Source of the DNA: Streptomyces guryensis
GTDB lineage: Bacteria; Actinomycetota; Actinomycetes; Streptomycetales; Streptomycetaceae
Direction: 5' to 3'
Length of the DNA: 64,000 nucleotides
Assembly (NCBI RefSeq): GCF_021261325.1
Contig: NZ_JAJSBI010000003.1
Coordinates: 483,401 to 547,400, forward strand
This document shows, piece after piece, positions 27,560-36,348 of this stretch. The notes under the pieces were generated by a model that saw nothing but the letters and a program-made list of their open reading frames with translations, searched no databases and was not told the DNA's origin. Positions within the stretch are counted from its first letter, which is position 1. Each line of letters opens with the position of its first letter. The position numbers and the translations under genes are program-made.

Positions 27560-28419
27560 GCGCGATCACCACCGGGGGACCCGCGACCACCGCCGGGGGG
27601 CCCCGGAAGACGAAGGCCGGCTGGAACCTTCTCGGCCTGCTGGTCTTCCTCACCGCCGGCTTCCCCGTCTACTGGATGCTCAACACGGCCATCAAGCCGG
27701 CCAAGGACACCATCGACCCCGACCCGAGCCTGTTCCCGACCGGCTTCACGCTCGACAACTTCCGCCGGGCGCTGGCCATCGCGGACTTCTGGGGCCCGGT
27801 CGGCCGCAGCCTGATCGTCTCCGTCTCGGTCGTGGCGATCGGCATCGTCGTCGGCATGCTGGCGGCGCTCGCCATCTCCCGGTTCGCCTTCCGCGGCCGC
27901 AAGATCGTGATCGTCGGCATCCTCGCGGTCCAGATGGTCCCGCTGGTCGCCATGATCATCCCGATCTTCCTGCTCCTCAACGACCTGGAGCAGTACGACA
28001 AGCTCTCGGGCCTGATCATCACCTACCTGACCTTCATCCTCCCCTTCACGGTGTGGACGCTGCGCGGCTTCATCGTCAACATCCCGAAGGAACTGGAAGA
28101 GGCGGCGATGGTCGACGGCTGCAGCCGCACCGGCGCCTTCATCCGGGTCGTCTTCCCGCTCCTGGCCCCCGGCATGGTGGCGACCTCGGTCTACGGCTTC
28201 ATCCAGGCCTGGAACGAATACCTCTACGCCCTGATGCTGCTCAGCCAGAAGAACCAGACCGCGACCGTCTGGCTCGGCAACTTCACCACCAAGCACGGCA
28301 CCGAATACGCCCCGATGATGGCCGGCGCCACGATGATGGCCGTGCCGATCGTCGCCCTGTTCCTCCTCGTCCAGCGCAAGATGGCCGCGGGCCTGACCGC
28401 CGGCGCTGTGAAGGGATAA
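27556..28419 (+). CDS. dasC: ABC transporter permease DasC
   Basis: A 287-aa MalG-like permease with six membrane segments and the EAA loop EEAAMVDGCSRTGAFIRVVFP. The ATG at 27556 overlaps the dasB stop, so translation is coupled. It completes the DasABC importer. dasD follows after 9 bp. Confidence 0.94.
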   Translation: MSAITTGGPATTAGGPRKTKAGWNLLGLLVFLTAGFPVYWMLNTAIKPAKDTIDPDPSLFPTGFTLDNFRRALAIADFWGPVGRSLIVSVSVVAIGIVVGMLAALAISRFAFRGRKIVIVGILAVQMVPLVAMIIPIFLLLNDLEQYDKLSGLIITYLTFILPFTVWTLRGFIVNIPKELEEAAMVDGCSRTGAFIRVVFPLLAPGMVATSVYGFIQAWNEYLYALMLLSQKNQTATVWLGNFTTKHGTEYAPMMAGATMMAVPIVALFLLVQRKMAAGLTAGAVKG

Positions 28420-28428
28420 CGCCACCCG

Positions 28429-29916
28429 ATGACGACATTCGCCAGCGGCACCGACACTCTGACGCGCGACGCCCTGACGGTCCTTCAGCCGGGCTTCACC
28501 GGTACGACCGCACCGGACTGGCTGCTGCGCCGCCTCGGTGAGGGCCTCGCCTCCGTGGGCCTCTTCGGCCGCAACATCGCCACCCCCGAACAACTGTCGG
28601 CCCTGACCGCCCAGTTGCGCGCCGAACGCGACGACGTCCTCGTCGCCATCGACGAGGAGGGCGGCGACGTCACCCGCCTGGAGGTGCGCACCGGCTCCTC
28701 CTTCCCCGGCAACAACGCGCTGGGAGCCGTCGACGACGTCGAGCTGACCCGGGACGTGGCCGCCGAACTCGGCCGCCGTCTCGGCTCCTGCGGGGTCAAC
28801 CTCAACTGGGCCCCGTCGGCCGACGTGAACTCCAACCCGTCCAACCCCGTCATCGGCGTACGCTCCTTCGGCGCCGACACCGACCTGGTCGCCCGGCACA
28901 CGGCCGCCTATGTACAGGGCCTCCAGTCGGCCGGAGTGGCGGCCTGCACCAAGCACTTCCCGGGCCACGGCGACACGGCCGTCGACTCCCACCACGCGCT
29001 CCCGCGCATCGACGTGGACACGTCGGTGCTCCAGTCCCGCGAACTGGCCCCGTTCCGCGCGGCGATCGCGGCCGGCACCCGCGCGGTGATGAGCGCGCAC
29101 ATCCTGATCCCCGCCCTGGACCGGGACCGGCCGGCCACCCTCTCGCCGCGCGTGCTCACGGAGCTGCTCCGCAGCGAACTCGGCTACGACGGCCTCATCG
29201 TCACCGACGGCATGGAGATGCAGGCCATCGCCGGCACCTACGGCATCGAGCGCGGCAGCGTCCTCGCCGTGGCCGCAGGTGCCGACGCGATCTGCGTGGG
29301 GGGCGGACTCGCCGACGACGAGACGGTACGACGCCTGCGTGACGCCCTCGTCTCGGCCGTCCGCACCGGCGAACTTCCCGAGGAACGCCTGGCGGAGGCG
29401 GCGGAACGGGTCCGGGCGCTGGCCCGCTGGACCGCCGCAGCGGCCGCAGCGGCGACGGAACGCTCCCCCGACACCGAGGTGGGCCTCCGTGCCGCCCGCC
29501 GCGCCCTGAGGACGACCGCCGCCGAGCCCTTCACCCCGCTCACGGAACCGCCCTACGTCGCCGCGCTCACCCCCGTCGCCAACATCGCGGTCGGCGACGA
29601 GACCCCCTGGGGCCTCGCGGCGGAACTCTTCCGCCTCCTCCCCGGCACGGAGACGGGCAGCTTCGCCGGCGAGAACGCGGGCCGCACCGCTCTGGCCGCC
29701 GCCGGCCCCCGCCGCATCGTGGCCGTCGTCCGCGACGAACACCGCCACCCCTGGATGCCAGCCGCCCTGGACACCCTGCTGTCGGCCCGCCCCGACACGA
29801 TCGTGGTCGAGATGGGCCTACCCCAGGCCACCCCTCGTGGCGCACTCCACATCGCCACTCATGGCGCGGCCCGGGTGTGCGGGCGAGCGGCGGCGGAGGT
29901 CATCGCGGGGGTGTAG
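28429..29916 (+). CDS. dasD: GH3 beta-N-acetylglucosaminidase DasD
   Basis: The 495-aa protein is a NagZ-like glycoside hydrolase family 3 enzyme. KHFPGHGDTAVDSHH carries the Asp-His acid/base dyad and IVTDGMEM the nucleophile aspartate. There is no signal peptide, so it acts in the cytoplasm and would split imported chitobiose into N-acetylglucosamine. The ~150-residue C-terminal extension beyond the barrel is typical of the longer form. It is the last gene before a strong terminator. Confidence 0.92.
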   Translation: MTTFASGTDTLTRDALTVLQPGFTGTTAPDWLLRRLGEGLASVGLFGRNIATPEQLSALTAQLRAERDDVLVAIDEEGGDVTRLEVRTGSSFPGNNALGAVDDVELTRDVAAELGRRLGSCGVNLNWAPSADVNSNPSNPVIGVRSFGADTDLVARHTAAYVQGLQSAGVAACTKHFPGHGDTAVDSHHALPRIDVDTSVLQSRELAPFRAAIAAGTRAVMSAHILIPALDRDRPATLSPRVLTELLRSELGYDGLIVTDGMEMQAIAGTYGIERGSVLAVAAGADAICVGGGLADDETVRRLRDALVSAVRTGELPEERLAEAAERVRALARWTAAAAAAATERSPDTEVGLRAARRALRTTAAEPFTPLTEPPYVAALTPVANIAVGDETPWGLAAELFRLLPGTETGSFAGENAGRTALAAAGPRRIVAVVRDEHRHPWMPAALDTLLSARPDTIVVEMGLPQATPRGALHIATHGAARVCGRAAAEVIAGV

Positions 29917-29930
29917 TCCCCACGGCACAA

Positions 29931-29966
29931 CAGGCGCCGGTCCCCTTGTAGGGGAACCGGCGCCTG
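29931..29966 (+). terminator. Terminator after dasD
   Basis: CAGGCGCCGGT and its complement ACCGGCGCCTG form the main stem, with an inner CCCC/GGGG extension around TTGTA. It lies 14 bp after the dasD stop, between convergent dasD and nagB, and could work in both directions. Confidence 0.8.
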
Positions 29967-29991
29967 CAACGTTGTCAGGGGCGCGGCGCTG

Positions 29992-30030
29992 TTTCGATGT
30001 GCGGCTCCGCCGCGTGGGCGCGAGCAACCC
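29992..30030. repeat. Streptomyces interspersed intergenic repeat (copy 3)
   Basis: TTTCGATGTGCGGCTCCGCC followed by GCGTGGGCGCGAGCA is the complement-oriented partner of the element at 12531-12570. It lies between convergent dasD and nagB. Confidence 0.65.
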
Positions 30031-30078
30031 ACCACAGCCGGCAGTCCGCGGACAACCGAACCCGGCGCACGAGACGGC

Positions 30079-30864
30079 CTAAATGCCCTGCCAATCGGGC
30101 TTGTTGGCAAACGTGTGCCGGAAGTAGTCCGCAAACTTCAGCTTGGAAGCCGCCCCCTCATCGACAACAACCGTCGCATGCGCATGCAACTGCAATGCTG
30201 AGGCAGGACAGACCGCGGCGACCGGCCCCTCAACCGTGGCGGCGACCGCGTCGGCCTTCCCCTCCCCGGTCGCCAGCAGCACCAGATGCCGCGCCTCGAG
30301 AATCGTTCCGATCCCCTGAGTGATCACGTGATGCGGCACCTGCTCGATGTCCCCGTCGAAGAACCGCGCGTTGTCGACCCGAGTCTGCTCGGTCAGGGTC
30401 TTGATCCGAGTCCGCGAGGCCAACGACGAGCACGGCTCGTTGAACCCGATGTGCCCGTCGGTCCCGATCCCGAGCAACTGCAGATCCACCCCGCCGGCCT
30501 CGGCCAACGCCGTGTCGTACGCGGCGCACGCCAACTGCACGTCCTCGGCCGTCCCGTCAGGACCCATGAACGCGTCCATCCCGATCCCGAGCGGCTCCAG
30601 CACCTCGCGCCCGAGTACCGAACGGTACGACTCCGGATGCTCGGCAGGCAGCCCCACATACTCGTCGAGCTGCGCGATCCGCGCCCGCGAGGCGTCCACG
30701 GCACCGGAGCGCACCTTGGCCGCGAGCGCCTCGTAGACGGGCAGCGGGGTCGAGCCGGTGGCCACGCCGAGCAGCGCCGCGGGCCTGCGCCTCAGGAGCT
30801 GGGCCATGGCCTCGGCTATGAGCTCGCCGCCCGACTTGGCGTCCGGAACGATGACAACTTCCAC
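30079..30864 (-). CDS. nagB: Glucosamine-6-phosphate deaminase NagB
   Basis: The 261-aa protein has the NagB signatures: GVATGSTPLPVYEAL (phosphate binding), QLDEYVGL with the catalytic aspartate, and LGIGTDGHIGFNEPC with the active-site Asp/His. It converts glucosamine-6-phosphate to fructose-6-phosphate and ammonia, the last step of aminosugar catabolism. The start is the GTG at 30864. A dre lies 53 bp upstream, consistent with DasR control. Confidence 0.95.
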   Translation of the reverse strand: MEVVIVPDAKSGGELIAEAMAQLLRRRPAALLGVATGSTPLPVYEALAAKVRSGAVDASRARIAQLDEYVGLPAEHPESYRSVLGREVLEPLGIGMDAFMGPDGTAEDVQLACAAYDTALAEAGGVDLQLLGIGTDGHIGFNEPCSSLASRTRIKTLTEQTRVDNARFFDGDIEQVPHHVITQGIGTILEARHLVLLATGEGKADAVAATVEGPVAAVCPASALQLHAHATVVVDEGAASKLKFADYFRHTFANKPDWQGI

Positions 30865-30916
30865 GCTGGGCCTGCCGATCTGAAAGAAGGGGACTCAACC
30901 AGTACCTGGAGGGGCA

Positions 30917-30932
30917 GGTGGTTTAGACCAAT
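30917..30932. promoter_or_regulatory. DasR-responsive element upstream of nagB
   Basis: GGTGGTTTAGACCAAT matches the dre consensus well in its right half (TAGACCA) and retains TGG on the left. It lies in the 215-bp region between divergent nagB and the SIS-domain gene, so it could affect both. Confidence 0.78.
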
Positions 30933-31079
30933 CTAACAGAATCGCCCCTTGTGGCCCAGGTGGAGTGGGGTCATCGTCTTTCCATGCGGAGGACGGCCGC
31001 CATTCGCCCTGGAGCAGTGGAATGGGTGCGGTGCCGCCCTGCGCAGCACTCCACAGCCGACCCCCGGAAGGACCCCGAC

Positions 31080-32150
31080 ATGAGCGCCGCGACACCGGAC
31101 CCCCGGACCGAGGTGCCGGGCCGGATCATGGCCAGTGAGATGGCAGAGCAGCCCGCCGTGCTGCGCCGCATCCTCGAGGAGGGTGCCCCCGGCATCCGGC
31201 GGGTGGCCCAGGACATCGCCGCCCGCAAACCCCGCTTCGTCCTGCTGACCGCCCGCGGCACCTCCGACAACGCCGCCCTCTACGCCAAGTACCTCCTGGA
31301 GATCCGCCTCGGCCTGCCCTGCGGCCTCACCTCGATGTCCACCACCACCGCGTACGGCGCCCGCCCGGACCTCACCGACGTCCTCGTCGTCACGGTCAGC
31401 CAGTCCGGCGGCTCCCCGGACCTGGTGGCCTCGACCCGCGCCGCCCGCGAGGCCGGCGCGATCACCCTCGCCGTGACCAACAACCCCGGCTCACCGCTGG
31501 CAGGCGTCTCCGAGTACCACGTCGACATCATGGCCGGACCGGAGAAGGCCCTGCCCGCGACCAAGACCTACACGGCCTCCCTCCGCGCTCTCTACCTCTT
31601 CGTCGAAGGCCTGCGCGGTGGCGACGGCGCCCCCGCGAAGGTGCTGCCCGACCTCGCCGAGCAGCTGCTCGCCCGGCAGGACGAGCTCCGCGCCCTCGCA
31701 GCCCGCTACCGCTTCGCCGAACGCATGGTCATCACCTCCCGCGGCTACGGCTACCCCACGGCCAAGGAGGCCGCCCTCAAGCTCATGGAGACCAGCTACA
31801 TCCCCGCCCTCTCCTACTCCGGCGCAGACCTCCTGCACGGCCCCCTCGCCATGGTCGACAACGTCTCACCGGTCATCGCGGTCGTCACCGACGGCAGGGG
31901 CGGCGAAGCCCTCCAGCCCGTCCTCGACCGGCTGCGCGGCCGCGGCGCCGACCTCTTCGTCATCGGGCCCAGGAGCCAGGTCGAGCAGGCATCCGCCGGC
32001 TTCGTCCTGCCCACCGAGGGCGTGGCCGAGGAGGTCCAGCCGGTCCTGGAGATCATCCCGCTGCAGCTCCTGGCACACGAGATCACCATCGCCCGCGGCC
32101 AGGACCCGGACGCACCCCGCGCGCTGGCCAAGGTGACCGAGACCCACTGA
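31080..32150 (+). CDS. SIS-domain sugar-phosphate isomerase/deaminase-like protein
   Basis: This 356-aa protein has two SIS domains, like the isomerase half of GlmS. It has LLTARGTSDNAA and VSQSGGSPD (phosphate loop) in the first domain, TSRGYGYPTAKEAALKLMET in the second, and a DPDAPR-LAKVT tail. There is no glutaminase domain. The SIS family includes NagB-II deaminases and other aminosugar-6-phosphate enzymes, and the setting beside nagB and a dre favours an aminosugar role. Exact chemistry is not decided. The ATG at 31080 was chosen. Confidence 0.8.
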   Translation: MSAATPDPRTEVPGRIMASEMAEQPAVLRRILEEGAPGIRRVAQDIAARKPRFVLLTARGTSDNAALYAKYLLEIRLGLPCGLTSMSTTTAYGARPDLTDVLVVTVSQSGGSPDLVASTRAAREAGAITLAVTNNPGSPLAGVSEYHVDIMAGPEKALPATKTYTASLRALYLFVEGLRGGDGAPAKVLPDLAEQLLARQDELRALAARYRFAERMVITSRGYGYPTAKEAALKLMETSYIPALSYSGADLLHGPLAMVDNVSPVIAVVTDGRGGEALQPVLDRLRGRGADLFVIGPRSQVEQASAGFVLPTEGVAEEVQPVLEIIPLQLLAHEITIARGQDPDAPRALAKVTETH

Positions 32151-32206
32151 GCCGCCGCGCGGGCGACCGCCACCCGTCCTCCGTCCTCGCAGGAACCCCC
32201 ACGCTG

Positions 32207-32959
32207 CTACGTCAGCGAACCCCCCGTCGCATCCACCCAGCTCCCCGTCACCCACCGGCCGGCGTCCGACGCCAGGAACGCCACCACATCGGCGACGTCG
32301 GCCGTCTCGCCCACCCGGCCCAGCGCCGAGAGCCCCGCGCCCCACTCCCACGCGCCCGGGCTGCCGTGCAGGACCTCGTACGTGTTGTCCGTGTCGATGA
32401 GCCCCGGCGCCACCGAGTTCACGGTGATGCCCCGGGGACCCAGCACCTTGGACAGGTCGCGGGAGAGAACGTCCAGTGCGCCCTTGGTCATCGTGTACGC
32501 CATGTGGTGCGGCATCGTGGCGCTCCTGGCCAGACCCGACGAGATGTTGACGACCCGGCCGCCGTCCCGCAGGCGCGCCGCGCCCTGCTTGACGATGAAG
32601 AACGGCGCCTTCACGTTCACCGCGAAGAGCTTGTCGTACTCCTCCTCGTCTATCTCCTCCATCGTCCGCGACTTCCCGATCCCGGCGTTGTTCACCAGGA
32701 TGTCCAGCCCGTCCGCATGCCGGTCGAACTCCTCCCAGAGCGCGTCCACGTCTCCCGGCCGCCCCAGCTCCACCCCGATGGCGAACGCCGAGCCGCCCGC
32801 CGCCTCGATCGCGGCCACCGTCTCCTTCGCCGCCGCCCCGTTCCTTCCGTAGTGCACCGCGACCCGCGCCCCCTCGTGCCCGAGCCGCTCGGCGATCCCT
32901 CGCCCGATCCCCCTGCTCGCCCCCGTGACGAGTGCGGTCCTGCCTGCAAGCCCGCCCAT
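32207..32959 (-). CDS. Short-chain dehydrogenase/reductase
   Basis: A 250-aa classical SDR: TGASRGIGRGIA binds the nicotinamide cofactor, LVNNAGIG follows, and the catalytic set is a Ser in NISSGL with Tyr-x3-Lys in YTMTKGAL. It resembles 3-oxoacyl reductases; the substrate is unknown. It diverges from a TetR gene with a dyad between them, so the TetR protein probably regulates it. Confidence 0.85.
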   Translation of the reverse strand: MGGLAGRTALVTGASRGIGRGIAERLGHEGARVAVHYGRNGAAAKETVAAIEAAGGSAFAIGVELGRPGDVDALWEEFDRHADGLDILVNNAGIGKSRTMEEIDEEEYDKLFAVNVKAPFFIVKQGAARLRDGGRVVNISSGLARSATMPHHMAYTMTKGALDVLSRDLSKVLGPRGITVNSVAPGLIDTDNTYEVLHGSPGAWEWGAGLSALGRVGETADVADVVAFLASDAGRWVTGSWVDATGGSLT

Positions 32960-32982
32960 GTCGGCACCCTCCCTGCATTTTC

Positions 32983-32994
32983 TATCGGTCGATA
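32983..32994. promoter_or_regulatory. Candidate TetR operator
   Basis: TATCG-GT-CGATA is an inverted repeat with a 2-bp spacer in the 95-bp divergent region. It is the most likely binding site for the TetR protein encoded at 33055. An AT-rich stretch (TATATAATTC) near 33038 may hold a promoter. Confidence 0.5.
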
Positions 32995-33054
32995 CAGAAA
33001 GACCGTACAGCTGCTCGCCGACATTTCTCTAGCGCCCCCTATATAATTCACTCC

Positions 33055-33687
33055 ATGGTGGGCAGCGAGGACACGAAGACGAAGACCCAAGCCACGCCCA
33101 AGCCCCGCGGCAGACCTCGTTCCTTCGACCGCGAGACCGCGCTGGAGAAGGCGGTGCTGGCCTTCTGGGAGCACGGGTACGAGGCGACCTCCGTCTCCGA
33201 CCTGACCCGCGTCATGGGCATCGGCGCGCCGAGCCTGTACGCGGCCTTCGGTGACAAGCGCGCGCTGTTCGACGAGGTCGTGACCGTCTACGGGGTCCGC
33301 TACGGCTCCTTCGCCGACCGGGCCCTCGCCGAGGAGCCGACCGCCCGGGCCGCCGTTCGGCGAATGCTGCGGGAGGCTGCCGCCCAGTACACGGCCCCCG
33401 GCCGGCCGCACGGCTGTCTCGTCATCCACGCGGCCACGAACTGCACGAGCCCCGAGGTCGAGGCCTCCCTGCGCGAGCGGCGCAACGCCAACATCGCCGC
33501 CTTCGAGAGTCGTATGAGAGCCGACATCGCATCGGGGGAGCTGCCGGCCGGCACCGATGCCGCCGCGCTCGCCCGGCACACGGGGGCGATCATCCAGGGC
33601 ATGTCCCAGCAGGCGCGCGACGGCGCGAGCCGCGAGGAACTGGAGGCGCTCGCGGAAATTGCCCTGTCCATCTGGCCCCGCACATGA
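33055..33687 (+). CDS. TetR-family transcriptional regulator
   Basis: The 210-aa protein has a basic N-terminus, a TetR helix-turn-helix (ATSVSDLTRVMGIGAPSLYAAFGDKRAL) and a C-terminal domain containing the PHGCLVIHAATNC stretch typical of the AcrR/TetR_C subgroup. It starts at the ATG at 33055 and diverges from the SDR gene, its likely target. Confidence 0.86.
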   Translation: MVGSEDTKTKTQATPKPRGRPRSFDRETALEKAVLAFWEHGYEATSVSDLTRVMGIGAPSLYAAFGDKRALFDEVVTVYGVRYGSFADRALAEEPTARAAVRRMLREAAAQYTAPGRPHGCLVIHAATNCTSPEVEASLRERRNANIAAFESRMRADIASGELPAGTDAAALARHTGAIIQGMSQQARDGASREELEALAEIALSIWPRT

Positions 33688-33791
33688 ACCCACACGGGTT
33701 AGGCTGCGTGGTGGATACCAGGGCGTCCGACCAGTCGTGGCAAGCCGCAGAACTGACAACAACAAACAGGCTCCAACGCATGGACACAGCT

Positions 33792-33807
33792 AGTGGTCTA
33801 GTCCACA
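33792..33807. promoter_or_regulatory. Orphan DasR-responsive element
   Basis: AGTGGTCTAGTCCACA matches the dre consensus at its core and both half sites. It lies 104 bp after the TetR stop and 270 bp before the pdtaS start. No known DasR target is adjacent. The surrounding gap 33688-34076 otherwise holds a hairpin and no convincing gene. Confidence 0.65.
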
Positions 33808-33835
33808 ATGCGTAAAGAGCGTGTACGCACGAGCT

Positions 33836-33862
33836 TCCGTCTTCCCCGCACAGGAAGACGGA
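33836..33862 (+). terminator. Hairpin in the TetR-pdtaS gap
   Basis: TCCGTCTTCC and its exact complement form a 10-bp stem around a 7-nt loop, 29 bp after the orphan dre. It may be a terminator or part of a short transcript. Confidence 0.55.
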
Positions 33863-34076
33863 CGGAGGATCCGGAGCTCTCTGCCCTGACTGCCCCGGCT
33901 CCTCATCCTTCGGCCATCCGGGACCGCACACCCCGCGGCCGATATTGCTCCGGGCTGCGGTGCCGGGAGGGTTGAGGGTCCCTCCCAGGCGCCGCGGCCC
34001 GCGGGTGTTTCCAAGGCCTGTACGGACCTCCGGTCGTATTTAGGACCAGCACATACCCCCAGGTACGCTCACACAC

Positions 34077-35552
34077 GTGCCCTCCATGAACGAACTGGTC
34101 CGCCAGCACACCGCCCTCGACGACTCCGACCTCGAGTGGCTCCATCTGCTGGTCTCGGAGTGGCAGTTGCTGTCCGACCTCTCCTTCGCCGACCTCGTCC
34201 TGTGGGTCCCCACCCGCGACGGCACCCGCTACGTCTCCGTCGCCCAGATGCGCCCCAACACCGGCCCCACCTCCTACCAGGACGACATGGTCGGCCACCT
34301 CGTCCCACGCGGCCGCCGGCCCATGCTGGACGCGGCGCTCGACGAGGGCCGGATCGTGCGCGAGGGCGACCCCGAGTGGCGCGAGGAGGTACCCGTCCGG
34401 GTCGAGTCGATCCCCGTACGGCGGGACGGGCGCGTCCTCGGGGTCATCGCGCGCAACACCAACCTGCTGACCGTGCGCACCCCGAGCCGTCTCGAACTGA
34501 CCTATCTGCAGAGCGCCTCGGACCTCGCCCAGATGATCGCGGCCGGCTCCTTCCCGTTCGCGAACCAGCAGATGGACATGGACGCCGCACCACGCGTCGG
34601 CGACGGCCTGATCCGCCTCGACGCGGACGGCATCGTCCAGTACGCCTCCCCGAACGCGCTGTCGGCGTACCACCGCATGGGTCTCGCCTCCGACCTCGTC
34701 GGCCAGCACCTCGGCAGGACCACCGCCGAACTCGCCCCGACCCGCGGCCCGGTGGACGAGGCGCTGTCCAAGGTGGCCAGCGGCTGGGCGCCCCGCGAGT
34801 TCGAGATCGAGGCCAGGGACGGGGTCATCCAGTTCCGCGCGATCCCCCTCAAGCCCAAGGGCACCCGCATCGGTTCACTGGTCCTGCTCCGGGACGTCAC
34901 TGAACTGCGCCGCCGCGAGCGGGAGTTGATCACCAAGGACGCGACCATCCGGGAGATCCACCACCGGGTGAAGAACAACCTCCAGACGGTCGCCGCGCTG
35001 CTGCGGCTACAGGCCCGGCGCATCGAGTCCGACCGCGGCCGGGAGGCCCTCGAAGAGGCCGTCCGCCGCGTCGGATCGATTGCGATCGTGCACGAGACAC
35101 TCTCCCAGAACCTGGACGAGCGCGTCGAGTTCGACGAGATCGCCGACCGGGTGCTGGCCATGGTCGCGGAGATCTCGCCGGGCAAGGTCACCGGCCGGCG
35201 CAGCGGCCGTTTCGGCATCCTGGACGCCGAGGTGGCCACCCCGCTGTCCATGGTCCTTACGGAAATCCTGCAGAACGCCCTCGAACACGGCTTCCGCGAG
35301 GGCGACACCGGCACGGTGGAGGTCTCCGCGGTCCGCGGCGGCACGGCCAAGGAGGCCCGTCTCCTCGTCACCGTCCAGGACGACGGCGTCGGCCTGCCCG
35401 AGGGGTTCGACCCGCACACCTCAGGCAACCTGGGTCTGCAGATCGTACGGACCCTGGTGGAAGGGGAGTTGGGCGGCACGTTCGACATGGTCCCGGCGCC
35501 GGAGCGGGGGACGCGGGTGATCCTGGACGTTCCGGTGCGGGCGCACAAGTAG
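34077..35552 (+). CDS. pdtaS: PdtaS-like sensor histidine kinase
   Basis: The 491-aa cytoplasmic kinase has an N-terminal GAF-type domain (~20-150), a PAS domain (~175-275) and a HisKA_2/HATPase module. The phospho-acceptor is in EIHHRVKNNLQTVAALLRLQ and the ATP lid region has EILQNALEHGF, DDGVGLPEGF and LGLQIVRTL. This architecture is that of PdtaS, which phosphorylates the ANTAR regulator PdtaR to control transcription termination. No membrane segment is seen. The GTG at 34077 is used; an ATG at 34086 is an alternative. PdtaR is not in the window. Confidence 0.85.
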   Translation: MPSMNELVRQHTALDDSDLEWLHLLVSEWQLLSDLSFADLVLWVPTRDGTRYVSVAQMRPNTGPTSYQDDMVGHLVPRGRRPMLDAALDEGRIVREGDPEWREEVPVRVESIPVRRDGRVLGVIARNTNLLTVRTPSRLELTYLQSASDLAQMIAAGSFPFANQQMDMDAAPRVGDGLIRLDADGIVQYASPNALSAYHRMGLASDLVGQHLGRTTAELAPTRGPVDEALSKVASGWAPREFEIEARDGVIQFRAIPLKPKGTRIGSLVLLRDVTELRRRERELITKDATIREIHHRVKNNLQTVAALLRLQARRIESDRGREALEEAVRRVGSIAIVHETLSQNLDERVEFDEIADRVLAMVAEISPGKVTGRRSGRFGILDAEVATPLSMVLTEILQNALEHGFREGDTGTVEVSAVRGGTAKEARLLVTVQDDGVGLPEGFDPHTSGNLGLQIVRTLVEGELGGTFDMVPAPERGTRVILDVPVRAHK

Positions 35553-35625
35553 CGCCGCACTCAGGTGGCGCCGTACACACGCCGTACACAAGAGACGCCG
35601 TACGACTGGGCAGTGCACAGCAAGA

Positions 35626-35653
35626 AGCCCCGGACCGTTCCAGGTCCGGGGCT
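35626..35653. terminator. Bidirectional terminator between pdtaS and wblE
   Basis: AGCCCCGGACC and its complement make a perfect 11-bp stem with a GTTCCA loop. It lies between convergent genes, 73 bp after pdtaS and 119 bp after the wblE stop. Confidence 0.82.
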
Positions 35654-35771
35654 GAAATGCTCGTTGCCAGCTTGTGCTGCGCATCGGGGGTACTGCGCGC
35701 TGCGGCTCGGGGGCGGGAGATGCGTACTCGCTGTACGCGCCGCCAAGCTCAGGCTGTTGCGGGGCGGGTTG

Positions 35772-36029
35772 TCAGGCGGAGGCCTGACGGGCCCGGTTGC
35801 GGGCGGCACGGCGCTTCATGGCGCGACGCTCGTCCTCGCTGAGACCACCCCAGACGCCGGAGTCCTGGCCGGACTCGAGCGCCCACTGCAGGCACTGCTC
35901 CATGACGGGGCAGCGGCGGCAGACGGCCTTGGCTTCCTCGATCTGCAGCAGCGCAGGACCGGTGTTGCCGATGGGGAAGAAGAGCTCGGGGTCTTCCTCG
36001 CGGCAAACGGCGTTGTGACGCCAGTCCAT
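35772..36029 (-). CDS. wblE: WhiB-family iron-sulfur regulator WblE (WhiB1 type)
   Basis: The 85-aa protein has the four cluster cysteines (Cys9 and the CRRCPVMEQC group), the GVWGGLSEDERR turn and a basic tail RRAARNRARQ. It appears essentially identical to S. coelicolor WblE, the orthologue of mycobacterial WhiB1, a [4Fe-4S] transcription factor sensitive to nitric oxide that binds the primary sigma factor. GGAGAGG precedes the ATG at 36029. Confidence 0.95.
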   Translation of the reverse strand: MDWRHNAVCREEDPELFFPIGNTGPALLQIEEAKAVCRRCPVMEQCLQWALESGQDSGVWGGLSEDERRAMKRRAARNRARQASA

Positions 36030-36348
36030 GGCTGCTACCTCTCCTTGGTATTACGTGCAAGTTGCTTGTGAATGTGAACGCTTTCACGAATCCCTCAACA
36101 AGTGAAGGGCCGAGCGCCAGGTTCCCTGGCGAGGTCCTGTGATGTGAAGAGGGGTTCCGGTGATCTGTTGAGGCCGGTGTTGCGGGCCGTCCCGATCGCC
36201 ACGTAGAGACTCGCAAACCTCAGCGGCGGATACAACCCCTTCCGGAAAGTTTTTTTTGATTCCTCGGTGTCGACTAGGTCACAGCCGTACTTCCATGGGG
36301 TGGATCCTGGCCTAAACGTTCGAGTGAAAGGACTTCAGCCCTTTCTGC
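36030..36348 (-). promoter_or_regulatory. Long leader/promoter region of wblE
   Basis: This 319-bp gap holds no gene. It contains an inverted repeat GTGAA-N4-TTCAC at 36074-36087 close to the wblE start and a run of eight T at about 36249. The 3' end of the diacylglycerol-kinase-like gene does not run into it, since that gene is transcribed away. The long leader suggests complex control of wblE. Confidence 0.4.

Noticed and set aside
30951..31079. Longer N-terminus for the SIS-domain protein
   Set aside because: The added residues show no family similarity; the ATG at 31080 begins a sequence that fits the family.
33809..33976. Small open frame beginning MRKERVRTSF after the orphan dre
   Set aside because: About 55 codons, no ribosome binding site, and a 10-bp hairpin falls inside it; composition is not convincing.
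36240..36275. SigR-type promoter for wblE
   Set aside because: A GGAAT and a GTT element occur on the minus strand but about 22 nt apart instead of 18.
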